DNA of 64,000 nucleotides from Peterkaempfera bronchialis (GTDB taxonomy: Bacteria; Actinomycetota; Actinomycetes; Streptomycetales; Streptomycetaceae). The translations under genes and the position numbers were made by a program. The notes beneath the pieces are model-generated. The model was not told the DNA's origin and did not search any database. It saw only the letters and a program-made list of their open reading frames with translations. The stretch covers positions 2,976,001 to 3,040,000 of the forward strand of contig NZ_CP031264.1 in the NCBI RefSeq assembly GCF_003258605.2, written 5' to 3'. Every line of letters begins with the position of its first letter. The stretch's first letter is position 1. Shown one piece after another: positions 8,563 to 16,776 of the stretch.

Positions 8563-8839
8563 CCGGCTCTCCCAAGCTTAAGAGGAAGGGGGAACAGCGT
8601 GAGCACGCCATTCCTCTCCGTGATGGAGCCAGGCTGCTCCTGGATGCGGTATCGCCGCCATATCGGATAGGACGTCATCTGTTGCCCCATCAGGCGGCCG
8701 AGGGTATCGCGAGGGTGTCTTCTGGCTGTCTCTTCGCAGGAGGCCGTTGCGCATTCCCGGCCAAGCCGGTTACTTCATGTCTGGGGAGCCTCACGTCTAT
8801 GCGCCCTTGTGGCTGTCCGCCGAGATTGAGGAGCCGGCT

Positions 8840-10153
8840 GTGACCGATGTCCAGACCCTGCTGAAGGCGCTCGTGATAGAGCGCCTTTGGAGCTACCGGG
8901 ACTTCGAGAGAGAGTTCCGACGCACGGCCCGGCGGGTCCTGGGGTTCGAGCTGACGGTCTCGGAAGCCCAATTCCGACGGTGGACAAGCGGATCGCTCAC
9001 GAAGCCGCCACGTGCCGAAGCGTGCCGTGTGCTGGAAGAGATGTTCGGGGTGGTGCCCACAGCGCGGCTGTTTGCACCACCAGAGGCACATCCTGCCGAG
9101 GCTCTCCCCGAGTTCGACCTGGAAGCTGAGATCGCAATGACCGCTCGTGACGCCCAGGACCGTGCCGGTGCCTCCGCCGCTCTGTCCGTCTCCGATATCT
9201 CGCTGGACCAGCTGCGCGAGGACGTGCTCGTGCTGGCCCGTGGTTACAGCACCTTCTCCCCGCAGGACGTGTTCCACCGCGCCAAGTCGCTGCGGGAGGA
9301 GGCCGAGACCCTGCGGGACCGCACCGCGGTCCCGGTCCAGCAGCAGGACCTGGTGGTCCTCGCAGGGCAGACCTGCGCCCTGCTCGCCACCGCTGCATTC
9401 GACCTGGGAGCGCTGGACGGCGCCAAGCGCCTGGCGCGTTCAGCCGCGCTGTACGGAGAGGTTGCCCGCTTCGATCCGCTGCGGGCGTTCGCCGGCGGAA
9501 GCCTCGCCTTCATCGCCTACTTCAGCGACCGGCCCTCCGAGGCGGTGCGCTTCGCACAGGCCGCCCAGGCGTTCGGAGGGCTCGGTGACGTCGCCCGGCG
9601 CCGTCTGGCCACGATCGAGGCTCGCGCATACGGGCATCTCGGCAACGAGAAGGAAGCCAGGCAGGCGCTGCGCGTCTCCGAACAAGAAGGCAATGGCTTC
9701 CGCGACGAGTTGCACGACGACGTCGGCGGCGAATTCGGATTCCCCGACGAACGCCTGGCCATGTCGCACGGCTCGACCTACCTCCTGCTGAACGACGGTC
9801 CGGGAGCCGAGGTGGCTGCCCGGCGCGCGCTGGAGCTCATCGAGCAGCGGCCGATCACTCAGCAGTCTGGGTCGATCCGTGGCAAGGCAGCCGCAGACCT
9901 GGCCGCTGCTCGCCTGCTGAGCGGCGACCTCGACGGCAGTGCGAAGGCCCTGGAGATGGTGTGGGGCATCCCCGCCCAGCAGCGGGTGACCGGACTTCTG
10001 GAGCGCACTTCCCGTATCCGCTATGCCCTGACGGCACAACCGTTCAGGGAAACCCCGGCCGCGACCGCGTTGGGTGAGCGGCTGGAGGACTTCCAGCGGG
10101 CCTCCGCGCACCACTCTCTGGGCCCAGGTGGTCGGCGCGCGCTGGAGGCGTGA
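8840..10153 (+). CDS. Cytoplasmic regulator with DNA-binding-like N-terminus and TPR-like C-terminus
   Basis: 437 residues. The GTG at 8840 follows GAGGAG at a good distance and is preferred to the ATG 31 codons upstream. The first 75 residues include a helix-rich segment with FEREFRRTARRVLG and AQFRRWTSG, resembling the degenerate helix-turn-helix of Streptomyces XRE/TPR regulators. The remainder is a run of helical hairpins typical of tetratricopeptide repeats. Such proteins are often signal-responsive transcription factors. It is divergent from the ATPase gene and convergent with the epimerase gene, leaving 6 bp between stops. Confidence 0.75.
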   Translation: MTDVQTLLKALVIERLWSYRDFEREFRRTARRVLGFELTVSEAQFRRWTSGSLTKPPRAEACRVLEEMFGVVPTARLFAPPEAHPAEALPEFDLEAEIAMTARDAQDRAGASAALSVSDISLDQLREDVLVLARGYSTFSPQDVFHRAKSLREEAETLRDRTAVPVQQQDLVVLAGQTCALLATAAFDLGALDGAKRLARSAALYGEVARFDPLRAFAGGSLAFIAYFSDRPSEAVRFAQAAQAFGGLGDVARRRLATIEARAYGHLGNEKEARQALRVSEQEGNGFRDELHDDVGGEFGFPDERLAMSHGSTYLLLNDGPGAEVAARRALELIEQRPITQQSGSIRGKAAADLAAARLLSGDLDGSAKALEMVWGIPAQQRVTGLLERTSRIRYALTAQPFRETPAATALGERLEDFQRASAHHSLGPGGRRALEA

Positions 10154-10159
10154 ACCCGG

Positions 10160-11197
10160 TCAGCCCGGCGTGGAGCCGAGCGCAGCAAGAATCCCGGCCT
10201 CCTTGGTCGGGTCGATGCCGTGCTCGGCCCAGCGCGGGTGGTCGACCGGTCGGCCGTCCGCTCGGAGCCAAGCCCAGGTGTCCGCGACGGTCTCAGCCAG
10301 CGGCCGGCAGTGCAAACCCGCCGCGTGCGCCGCCGAGGAGTCGATCCGCCACACCCCTCGATGAGTACGCCACAGAGGAAGCTCAGTCCACTGCCGGACA
10401 CCACTGTCGAGCAGCACCTGGTCGGGCGCCCAGACCAGTTCGCCTCTGCTTCCGGTGACCGTCAGGCAAGCGCTCAGGAATCCGCCCATCGTCTCCCGAC
10501 CCACCGGCGCAGTGACGTTGTACGCGCCCCCGCCCGGGGCCGCCGCCTGGTCGAGCGCGAAAACGGCGACATCCCTGACGTCAACCGGCTGGATCGTGCG
10601 CCCCGGGTCACCCGGGGCCAGAATGCGCCCGCCCGCCTCCGCACGCCGCAGCCACCACGGCAACCGCCCCACATACTCACCCGGCCCGAGGATCACCCCG
10701 GGCCGCAGCAGTACAGCCTCGCCCTTGAAGACCTGGAGGACAGCGTTCTCCGCGCCGGCCTTCTGGGTGCCGTAGTGAGTGTTCGGCCCGTCGGAGCCGG
10801 GAGGCAGCGCCCCGTAGTCGGCCCCGACATCGGCCGGGCACGGCAGCACCGGCGACGTCTCGGCCAGGGCTTCCTCGGGCCAGCCCTGGTACACCGACAC
10901 GGTGGAGACGTACACGTAGCGCCCGACGGCCTTGGAGAGGGCACGGGCACCATCGAGAACGACCCGCGGCGGCAACTCCGAGGCCGAGGTGTCCACCACA
11001 GCGTCCCACGGGCCGAACTCCGCAAGGTAGGCAAGGTCCTGCGGATTGGTGCGGTCGCCATGCACCGCTGTGACCCCTTCAGGATCCGGCCCCGAGCGCC
11101 CGCGGTTGAAGGTCGTCACTTCCCAGCCTCGCCTCTTCGCCTCCTCGACGACCTCCCGGCCGAGGAACCAGGTGCCGCCCGTCACCAAGAGCTTCAT
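10160..11197 (-). CDS. NAD(P)-dependent epimerase/dehydratase (extended SDR)
   Basis: 345 residues. The ATG at 11197 is chosen because the Rossmann motif begins directly after it (MKLLVTGGTWFLGREV, with the TGGTxFLG nucleotide-binding loop). The family catalytic pair is less clear: YVYVSTVSVYQGW supplies the Ser, and a canonical YxxxK is replaced by YGTQKAGAE. Residues near PGVILGPGEYVGR match the substrate-binding half of extended SDR enzymes. The substrate is unknown. No sugar biosynthesis genes are adjacent. Confidence 0.82.
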   Translation of the reverse strand: MKLLVTGGTWFLGREVVEEAKRRGWEVTTFNRGRSGPDPEGVTAVHGDRTNPQDLAYLAEFGPWDAVVDTSASELPPRVVLDGARALSKAVGRYVYVSTVSVYQGWPEEALAETSPVLPCPADVGADYGALPPGSDGPNTHYGTQKAGAENAVLQVFKGEAVLLRPGVILGPGEYVGRLPWWLRRAEAGGRILAPGDPGRTIQPVDVRDVAVFALDQAAAPGGGAYNVTAPVGRETMGGFLSACLTVTGSRGELVWAPDQVLLDSGVRQWTELPLWRTHRGVWRIDSSAAHAAGLHCRPLAETVADTWAWLRADGRPVDHPRWAEHGIDPTKEAGILAALGSTPG

Positions 11198-11461
11198 GCG
11201 CGCGATCCTGCCGTCTATCGACATCCGGGCGCCACCCGAACGCAGCGTCAGCACACGTCCGGGCCAAGCCCGGGAGCGGAGGCACGGTCGGTGTATTCAT
11301 CGCGGCAACCTGAGCCGTAGCGGTAGGCGAGCAGGCCGGACGCGCAGAACTCTTCTTTGGAGCGGCGCCGGGTCCCGGAGATGCTGGAAATGGGCGCCGA
11401 CGTTGTCGTCCACCGGATTGAGGTAGACCAGCGCCGCGAACCAGGGACGGGGTGACTACGG
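11198..11461. other. Intergenic stretch with no supportable gene
   Basis: The minus strand has a short open stretch around 11390-11450 reading WFAALVYLNPVDDN, which looks protein-like but has no convincing start, family match or codon pattern around it. It may be a scrap of a lost gene at the left edge of the accessory block. Confidence 0.3.
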
Positions 11462-12457
11462 CTACCGGCGGGTGCAGCGGTGGCACAGGAGCGGTGAGGA
11501 GCCGTGCAGATGGCGGTAGTGGATGCGGTCTTCGAGGGCGTGGGCAGTGCCGCATTGCGGGCAGGACAGGGCAGGGCTGGTGGCGTGGTGGTTTTCGATG
11601 ATCTCCATGAGTCGGGCTTGGGTGACTCCGTAGTCTTGGCGGACATCGGAAATCGAGTGAGCCCAGGTGTCCTGCTCGCGCTGCCAGTAAGCGCGACAGA
11701 CGACCGTGTCTACAGGAGGATTGTCTCCTGGCAGGACGATGACGTCGCTTGTCGGATCCGCGGTGGCAGGCGTGGTCGGCTGCTGTACGGGGTGCGGGAG
11801 GAGGGTCTCGGTGCGCGGGTGAGGCAGTGGGGAGATCCGGCGGATGGTGGTCTCTCCGCGGTACTGCCTGATTTGTGCAGGGAATCCGAGGCGCAGGACG
11901 GTCAAGGACACAGGGAACTCTTCGACCTTTTCAAGGTCTGCTTCGGGCATCGGAAAGGTGGCCGGCCATGATTCGCCCGGAATGTAAGGGATGGTGACGA
12001 GTGCCCGAGCCTTGTATGTGATGGCGAGTTGACGTAGTTGTCGCACCAGTTGGTCGACGGCCTCGCGCCGGATTCGGTCGGCGGTCTGCGCTGCCTCCTC
12101 GTCGTAGTCGGTCCACGTCTCGGTGAGCGCTTCGATGGTTCGCTGCAGGAGGGGGAAGAACAGCTCGTCCAGGACGAGGAGGTCGAAGCGGAGGCGTTCC
12201 AGTCGCGGGCGGAGGTCCTGGAGTCGGAGGTCCGGCCGGTGGATGACGTGGTGGCGGGGGTAGGTCCGCAGGGCCGGGTCGTCGGTGCAGACCACGAGGC
12301 GCTGTTCTTTCTGGAGGGCGTCGTGGGTGATGTCGGAAAGCACAGTGGCGGCCGCGTCCGTGGGTACGGCGAGGAAGGCGACCTTGTTCGGTTCGAGGCC
12401 AAGGACGCTTTGGATGTCGGTCCAGGGCTGTGCGGGCTCCTGTGCGCTGGTGGACAT
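11462..12457 (-). CDS. Hypothetical protein: RecA-like fold without P-loop plus C-terminal zinc ribbon
   Basis: 331 residues, not assigned to a known family. The N-terminal 190 residues resemble the RecA/DnaB-type fold: a beta strand where the P-loop should be (KVAFLAVPTDAAATVL, lacking GKS/T), then FDLLVLDELFF like a Walker B strand, then an acidic/basic helix and RALVTIPYIPG. A linker rich in Pro and Thr leads to a C-terminal zinc ribbon, CPQCGTAH ... CHRC (about 300-328). I infer a nucleic-acid-associated pseudo-ATPase. It lies upstream of the tRNA-linked junction with other zinc-ribbon genes. Confidence 0.65.
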   Translation of the reverse strand: MSTSAQEPAQPWTDIQSVLGLEPNKVAFLAVPTDAAATVLSDITHDALQKEQRLVVCTDDPALRTYPRHHVIHRPDLRLQDLRPRLERLRFDLLVLDELFFPLLQRTIEALTETWTDYDEEAAQTADRIRREAVDQLVRQLRQLAITYKARALVTIPYIPGESWPATFPMPEADLEKVEEFPVSLTVLRLGFPAQIRQYRGETTIRRISPLPHPRTETLLPHPVQQPTTPATADPTSDVIVLPGDNPPVDTVVCRAYWQREQDTWAHSISDVRQDYGVTQARLMEIIENHHATSPALSCPQCGTAHALEDRIHYRHLHGSSPLLCHRCTRR

Positions 12458-12492
12458 ACCGGAACGTTAGCGGCGCTGCGGCGTGGATGATC

Positions 12493-12505
12493 TGCTTATC
12501 AAGCA
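12493..12505. promoter_or_regulatory. Short palindrome upstream of the 331-aa gene
   Basis: The perfect palindrome TGCTTATCAAGCA lies 36 bp upstream of the start at 12457 in an AT-richer patch likely to hold the promoter. It is a possible operator; no dedicated regulator is adjacent. Confidence 0.3.
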
Positions 12506-12587
12506 TTTTGATGGCGTGTCATCGGCTTGGTGCCTGGTTGCGGAGTCGCCCCCTCGAAACCAGGTGCGGGGCTCGCGGCATGCGGTG

Positions 12588-13259
12588 TCAGGGACGCCGC
12601 CGCAGGGCCGAGGATGGGGCGGCGGACCGGCGTTGGGCGCCGATGCAGAACAGGCACTCCTGGCCAGGCTCGGCCGTGGGGTCGAGGGGAGCCCCGGGGT
12701 GGCGGTCGCATCCTGCCTTTCGACGCGGGCGGGCGAGTTCTCGGCACACGACAAAAGCCGCGTACACCGCGTCGGCGAGAGTGGCGAAGTCTTCCTCGGG
12801 CGAGGTGAGATCGAGGGTCCACACAAGGTCGTTGACCGCCCTCAGGTGCTGGCGCAGTCCCTCGTAGGTGTAAGGCGGGAGCGGCACAGGATACGCGGTC
12901 GCCTGGGCCTGCGACATCGGCTGCGGGACAGCCCACTGGTTGGTCTTGCGGCGCCGGTCGTTGCACAGCAGGCAGCGGGACCATCCGGCGGGCGCAACCG
13001 GATCGACGGCACCTCTGGGGTGCTCCCGGCAGCCGGTGGGCGTCTTGGGCGGCGCGAGGTTGGAGGCGACCCGGAAGACCCCGTAGATGCCGTCAGCGAG
13101 CTCGTCGTACTCCACGGGATCCGCATCAGGGGACAGACTGCGCGCAGCGTCATCGACGGGACCAAGTTTGGTCCGCAACTCGCGCAGGAGCAGAGGCCGT
13201 CCCTGGGGTACCACGTACGAGCGTCCTTCCATGGCGATGACACTGCCACAGTTCCCCAT
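12588..13259 (-). CDS. Hypothetical protein with two tandem zinc-finger-containing modules
   Basis: About 223 residues; the start is uncertain (ATG at 13259 or ATG at 13232). The protein is an internal duplication. Each half is a helical segment (LRTKLGPVDDAARSL and LRQHLRAVNDLVWTL), then a helix (YDELADGIYGVF and FATLADAVYAAF), then a Cys/His site. The two sites are GCREHPRGAVDP with SRCLLC, and GCDRHPGAPLDP with QECLFC. Each CxxH plus CxxC set should bind one zinc. No family is recognised. It is divergent from the DUF6083 gene and downstream of nothing obvious. Confidence 0.65.
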   Translation of the reverse strand: MGNCGSVIAMEGRSYVVPQGRPLLLRELRTKLGPVDDAARSLSPDADPVEYDELADGIYGVFRVASNLAPPKTPTGCREHPRGAVDPVAPAGWSRCLLCNDRRRKTNQWAVPQPMSQAQATAYPVPLPPYTYEGLRQHLRAVNDLVWTLDLTSPEEDFATLADAVYAAFVVCRELARPRRKAGCDRHPGAPLDPTAEPGQECLFCIGAQRRSAAPSSALRRRP

Positions 13260-13359
13260 GCCCGTCACACGGTTCGCCCCCGCTGCCAGGCCCCAGGGCC
13301 AGGGTGCCCGCCTATGATCGGGCCCAAGCCGCGCGACGGCAGGCAAGGAGGGAGGAGCA

Positions 13360-14472
13360 ATGTCGGTCGCCCCCTGGGACGAGCCCGACAGGCAGGACCC
13401 GCTGTCGGCCTTGGCCCGTCCCCGATACCTACGCATCCACCAGTCCAGCGCCTCGAAGACCCTGCGGTCCAACGACGTGGACACCTGCCGCTACTGCGGG
13501 AATCTCATCGAGTGGTTCGACCGGTGGAATGCCGCGCGGATCCCGCTCACACCGATGGAGTTCCCCTCCCGCGCGGTGCCCCCGCGGTATGCGTGGAACG
13601 TGAGCAACGGCGTTGCCCACGGTGGCAGCGGCGGGGAGTTCTGCCGCATCCCTCATCCCGCGATCTGCCCGGCCCTGGACCACGACGACCTCGACCCTGT
13701 CCTGCAGCCGCTGGTGAAGGCCCTCGCGGTGCGGATGCGCACCGCGATCGCTCACGGCACCTTCACCCCCGCCGTCCCGGAGGAACCCGCACAAGCCGAG
13801 CCCCGGGCCGAGTCGGCCGCAGTGCGCCCCGCGAGGCATGTCCTGATGTACATGGGCATCCTCTACCTTGCACCCGGCCCAATCGACGAAGTCCGGTGCG
13901 TCGCCTACTACGACACCCTCGGCGACCGGTGCTCGAACCCGGTCCTCGAACCGGAGGCCCGCGAGGGATCGTGGACCCAGACTCCCATCCCCTCCGTTCC
14001 CGGACGGCTCGGCCGATCAGCTGCCTTCAACGGCACCATGTGGGTCTTCGAACTGTCCGTCCCCGACTACCACAGCGCCCTTCGATGGCTCCGCCAACGC
14101 TGCAGCCTCCACCACCCCTCCGGGCCGGACCACGACGCCGTCGCACCTGAATGGGCCGAATTCCAGCCCGGCACCCACCACGCCCACATCCTGCGCCAAC
14201 GCCCGGCCGACGCCGACATCCACGCACCTGCGCTCCCCAACCTGCTGCGCCACACGGCGGCGGCACGCCCGAGCACCACATGCGCGGGCCAGGGCTGCGC
14301 CAACGCAAGCCTGGCCCCCGTCGGTCCCGGCTGGCTGTGCTACCAGTGCACCGCCAAACTCAAACGCCGCCAGCAAGCCGAACGACGCCGTCAACGCCTC
14401 AGTTCACCCAACCGCTCCCCCCTCGACCAGCGCAGCCAACCCGCCCGGGACGGCAACACCCCCTCTGTGTGA
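13360..14472 (+). CDS. DUF6083-type zinc-ribbon protein
   Basis: 370 residues, preceded by GGAGGGAGGAG. The N-terminal 90 residues carry CRYCGNLIEWFDRW, IPLTPMEFPSR and GEFCRIPHPAICPA, matching the Streptomyces DUF6083 family (about five Cys and one His for metal binding). A second region contains RCVAYYDTLGDRC, and a third has a CxxC-type ribbon near the C-terminus (TTCAGQGC ... CYQCTAKL), followed by a highly basic tail. The family is unassigned; multiple zinc sites and the basic tail suggest nucleic-acid binding. It shares a 100-bp divergent promoter region with the tandem-module gene. Confidence 0.75.
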   Translation: MSVAPWDEPDRQDPLSALARPRYLRIHQSSASKTLRSNDVDTCRYCGNLIEWFDRWNAARIPLTPMEFPSRAVPPRYAWNVSNGVAHGGSGGEFCRIPHPAICPALDHDDLDPVLQPLVKALAVRMRTAIAHGTFTPAVPEEPAQAEPRAESAAVRPARHVLMYMGILYLAPGPIDEVRCVAYYDTLGDRCSNPVLEPEAREGSWTQTPIPSVPGRLGRSAAFNGTMWVFELSVPDYHSALRWLRQRCSLHHPSGPDHDAVAPEWAEFQPGTHHAHILRQRPADADIHAPALPNLLRHTAAARPSTTCAGQGCANASLAPVGPGWLCYQCTAKLKRRQQAERRRQRLSSPNRSPLDQRSQPARDGNTPSV

Positions 14473-14479
14473 GGCCGCG

Positions 14480-14860
14480 GTGCTCGTGGGGCCGAAGGCG
14501 GCCCAACGGCACCTCCGACGCCGGCTCTGCATGGCCCATCGCGGCGTCCACGGACTCGCGGCCCGCAGCACCGGTCCCCACGAAGGCGTCTGCCACCGGC
14601 ACCGACTCTGCCTTCTCGGGGGCGACCAGCACGATCTGTCCGCGCTCGCCGATATCACCCACGCCGACCGTCGGCGCCAACGGCTCGTCGGTCGCCGTAA
14701 GCACCCCTTCATCGCCGTGGACCACCTTCACGCACGCGATATCACAACCGAGTGGTTCCGGGAGGCCGTACCGTCAGTGCTGCACCAGCGCTGGACCCAC
14801 CGCCTGGACACCCTGCCGGAGGACCCCTACTTCGCGAGAGGCCGCGAACCGCTTGTATGA
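14480..14860 (+). pseudogene. TniQ-like zinc-finger protein remnant
   Basis: From a GTG at 14480 the frame encodes 126 residues with VCHRHRLCLLGGDQHDLSAL followed by HADRRRQRLVGRRK. This resembles the Cys/His region and following helix of TniQ-like proteins carried on Streptomyces mobile elements. There is no clear ribosome-binding site. The N-terminal zinc half is reduced to CMAHRGVHG, and the frame ends in sequence shared with a GNAT scrap in another frame. It is most likely a truncated relic of a mobile-element gene. Confidence 0.4.
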
Positions 14861-14915
14861 GCGGGCGGGTTTTCAATGGAAGGAGTCCATTGTCTATCGA
14901 GTCACCCTGGACTGA
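14838..14915 (+). pseudogene. C-terminal scrap of a GNAT acetyltransferase
   Basis: In a frame different from the preceding remnant, 25 residues read EAANRLYERAGFQWKES followed by IVYRVTLD and a stop. This is the classic beta-6/beta-7 end of GNAT acetyltransferases (NxxLYexxGF). Nothing upstream in frame encodes the acetyl-CoA loop, so only the tail of the gene survives. Its abrupt junction with the TniQ-like remnant marks a deletion or insertion endpoint. Confidence 0.55.
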
Positions 14916-14940
14916 AGCGGGCTCGACCGTCCCGACGCAA

Positions 14941-15060
14941 CGGCTGAGCCGCTGCTGTGATCTAGCCCGGAAGAAGGCCGAGAAGGCCGCCGTGAAGGCC
15001 CAGCAGCTGGCGGACCAGCTCGCCGCTCTGGAGGCAGGTGACGTGGGCGCCGCAGCCTGA
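14941..15060 (+). pseudogene. Coiled-coil protein tail, possibly from a lost element gene
   Basis: The frame reads RLSRCCDLARKKAEKAA, then KAQQLADQLAALEAG and a stop. This is a charged coiled-coil tail without any visible upstream domain. It lies 80 bp from the 3' end of tRNA-Thr. Integrase genes commonly sit there, but the residual sequence is too short to prove that origin. Confidence 0.3.
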
Positions 15061-15088
15061 TGTGTGCTGAATGTGTGCTGCACCGTCG

Positions 15089-15121
15089 GAGGCCCCTCCG
15101 CCGTCTCGCCGGAGGGGCCTC
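15089..15121. terminator. Hairpin between the accessory block and tRNA-Thr
   Basis: Perfect 12-bp arms (GAGGCCCCTCCG / CGGAGGGGCCTC) with a 9-nt loop. It could end transcription from either side and isolates the tRNA gene. Confidence 0.7.
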
Positions 15122-15139
15122 TGACCAGGGCTTCTATCG

Positions 15140-15213
15140 AGCCGCGTGTCGGATTCGAACCGACGACCCTCGCTTTACAAGAGCGACGCTCTGGCCAGCT
15201 GAGCTAACGCGGC
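15140..15213 (-). tRNA. tRNA-Thr(TGT)
   Basis: The minus strand folds as a cloverleaf. The acceptor arms are GCCGCGT and ACGCGGC, the D arm contains TAGCTCAGCTGG, the anticodon loop CTTGTAA carries TGT (threonine, ACA codons), and the T arm is GGTTCGAATCC. CCA is not encoded. A -10-like TAGACT lies at 15255-15260 on the same strand. The 3' end faces the accessory block, the usual orientation for integration of mobile elements. Confidence 0.93.
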
Positions 15214-15514
15214 GCGGTGGCCGTCCGCAGCGGACCACGGCGGCACCGGCAGGCAGTCTACCGGGGTGGAGGGGGCGGCCGGTCGTGTTCGGGGGAGAGA
15301 TCGGGAGGAGGGGGTGATGGGTGGGGGGATATGGGTGGAATGTCAGGGATGTGATCGGATTGGTGTCCAATTCGATGGCTGGTGGATGCTGACAAGCCCG
15401 GGGGCGGCAGGTAGCGTCGGATCAACCGGTTCATGTGTGGACTAGACCACTGTGACCGGGCCCACCTTTACTCGGACCGTCCGGCACGTTCCTGCCGGTG
15501 AAGGGGAGTCGACC
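15214..15514. promoter_or_regulatory. Divergent promoter region of tRNA-Thr and msiK
   Basis: The 301 bp hold the putative tRNA -10 box (TAGACT, 15255-15260, minus strand) and, toward msiK, a 13-bp palindrome ATTGGTGTCCAAT (15359-15371) that could be an operator. No gene is seen. Confidence 0.4.
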
Positions 15515-16624
15515 ATGGCTTCTGTGACGTACGACAAGGCGACCCGCATCTACCCGGGCGGCGAGCGCCCGGCCGTCGACCAGCTGGACCTGGACATCGC
15601 GGACGGGGAGTTCCTCGTCCTGGTCGGTCCGTCCGGCTGTGGCAAGTCGACCTCGCTGCGGATGCTGGCCGGCCTGGAGGACGTCAACGGCGGCGCCATC
15701 CGGATCGGCGACCGCGATGTCACCCACCTGCCGCCCAAGGACCGGGACATCGCCATGGTGTTCCAGAACTACGCGCTCTACCCGCACATGACCGTCGCGG
15801 ACAACATGGGCTTCGCCCTGAAGATCGCGGGCGTCAACAAGGCGGAGATCCGCAAGAAGGTCGAGGAGGCCGCGAAGATCCTCGACCTCACGGACTACCT
15901 GGACCGCAAGCCGAAGGCCCTCTCCGGTGGCCAGCGGCAGCGTGTCGCGATGGGCCGTGCGATCGTCCGGGAGCCGCAGGTCTTCCTGATGGACGAGCCG
16001 CTGTCCAACCTGGACGCCAAGCTCCGCGTGTCCACCCGTACCCAGATCGCCTCGCTGCAGCGCCGGCTGGGCATCACCACCGTGTACGTCACCCACGACC
16101 AGGTCGAGGCCCTCACCATGGGCGACCGGGTCGCGGTGCTGAAGGACGGCCTGCTCCAGCAGGTGGACACCCCGCGCAACATGTACGACAAGCCGGCCAA
16201 CGTCTTCGTCGCGGGCTTCATCGGCTCCCCGGCGATGAACCTGGTCGAGGTGCCGATCGTGGACGGCGGCGTGCGGTTCGGCGACTCGGTCATCAGCGTC
16301 CCCCGGGAGGCCGTCGCCGAGGCCGCCAACGCCGGTGACCGTACGGTCACGGTGGGCGTCCGGCCGGAGCACCTGGAGGTCGTCTCCTCCGAGGGCCTGT
16401 CCAAGGAGGGCAAGGGCGTGGCGGTCACGGTCAACGTGGTCGAGGAGCTCGGCGCCGACGGCTACATCTACGGTTCCGCGCAGATCGGCGACGAGCAGAA
16501 GGACCTGGTCGTCCGGGTGCACGGCCGCCAGATCCCGATGAAGGGCGAGACGGTCCACGTGGTGCCCGTCGCCGGCGAGACCCACGTCTTCTCCACCAGC
16601 AGCGGCAAGCGCCTCAGCGTCTGA
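15515..16624 (+). CDS. msiK: MsiK, shared ATPase of sugar ABC importers
   Basis: 369 residues, start chosen at the ATG preceded by AAGGGGAG. The ABC ATPase domain shows Walker A (GPSGCGKST), Q-loop, signature LSGGQRQRVAMGRA, Walker B (VFLMDEPLSNLD) and the H-loop. A C-terminal MalK/UgpC-type regulatory domain (about 240-369) follows. Size, architecture and position next to tRNA-Thr match Streptomyces MsiK, which energises several separate sugar importers (maltose, cellobiose and others). No permease gene is adjacent, in keeping with that shared role. A strong hairpin follows the stop. Confidence 0.9.
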   Translation: MASVTYDKATRIYPGGERPAVDQLDLDIADGEFLVLVGPSGCGKSTSLRMLAGLEDVNGGAIRIGDRDVTHLPPKDRDIAMVFQNYALYPHMTVADNMGFALKIAGVNKAEIRKKVEEAAKILDLTDYLDRKPKALSGGQRQRVAMGRAIVREPQVFLMDEPLSNLDAKLRVSTRTQIASLQRRLGITTVYVTHDQVEALTMGDRVAVLKDGLLQQVDTPRNMYDKPANVFVAGFIGSPAMNLVEVPIVDGGVRFGDSVISVPREAVAEAANAGDRTVTVGVRPEHLEVVSSEGLSKEGKGVAVTVNVVEELGADGYIYGSAQIGDEQKDLVVRVHGRQIPMKGETVHVVPVAGETHVFSTSSGKRLSV

Positions 16625-16647
16625 CGCTGACGCGGACGCGGATTCGG

Positions 16648-16685
16648 TGAGGGCCCCGTCGGAGCACGCTCCGGCGGGGCCCTCA
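16648..16685 (+). terminator. Terminator of msiK
   Basis: An almost perfect GC-rich hairpin (arms beginning TGAGGGCCCCG and ending GGGGCCCTCA, with a short ACG loop) 24 bp after the msiK stop codon. Confidence 0.8.
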
Positions 16686-16763
16686 CGTCAATGCAGGGCG
16701 GCGAAACCTCGGTCGGTGTCACTCGTCCGTGTTACGGATTGTCGCCGCTTCCTCACCGGTCGC

Positions 16764-16769
16764 TACGAT
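16764..16769 (+). promoter_or_regulatory. Leaderless -10 box (TACGAT)
   Basis: TACGAT ends 7 nt before the GTG at 16777, placing the transcription start at or next to the start codon. Confidence 0.5.
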
Positions 16770-16776
16770 CCTCGGC

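Noticed and set aside
11380-11460. Protein-like stretch WFAALVYLNPVDDN on the minus strand
   Set aside because: Too short, with no start codon or family; left as a possible scrap only.
14941-15060. Coiled-coil tail next to tRNA-Thr as an integrase
   Set aside because: No tyrosine- or serine-recombinase catalytic motif survives, so it is listed only as a tail of unknown origin.
15140-15170. Search for a second copy of the tRNA-Thr 3' end marking the far end of an island
   Set aside because: I did not find another copy by eye in this window; the boundary may lie outside it or be degraded.
15431-16585. Long open frame opposite msiK
   Set aside because: Composition is His/Asp/Val-Gly rich with no domain; it mirrors the codon bias of msiK.
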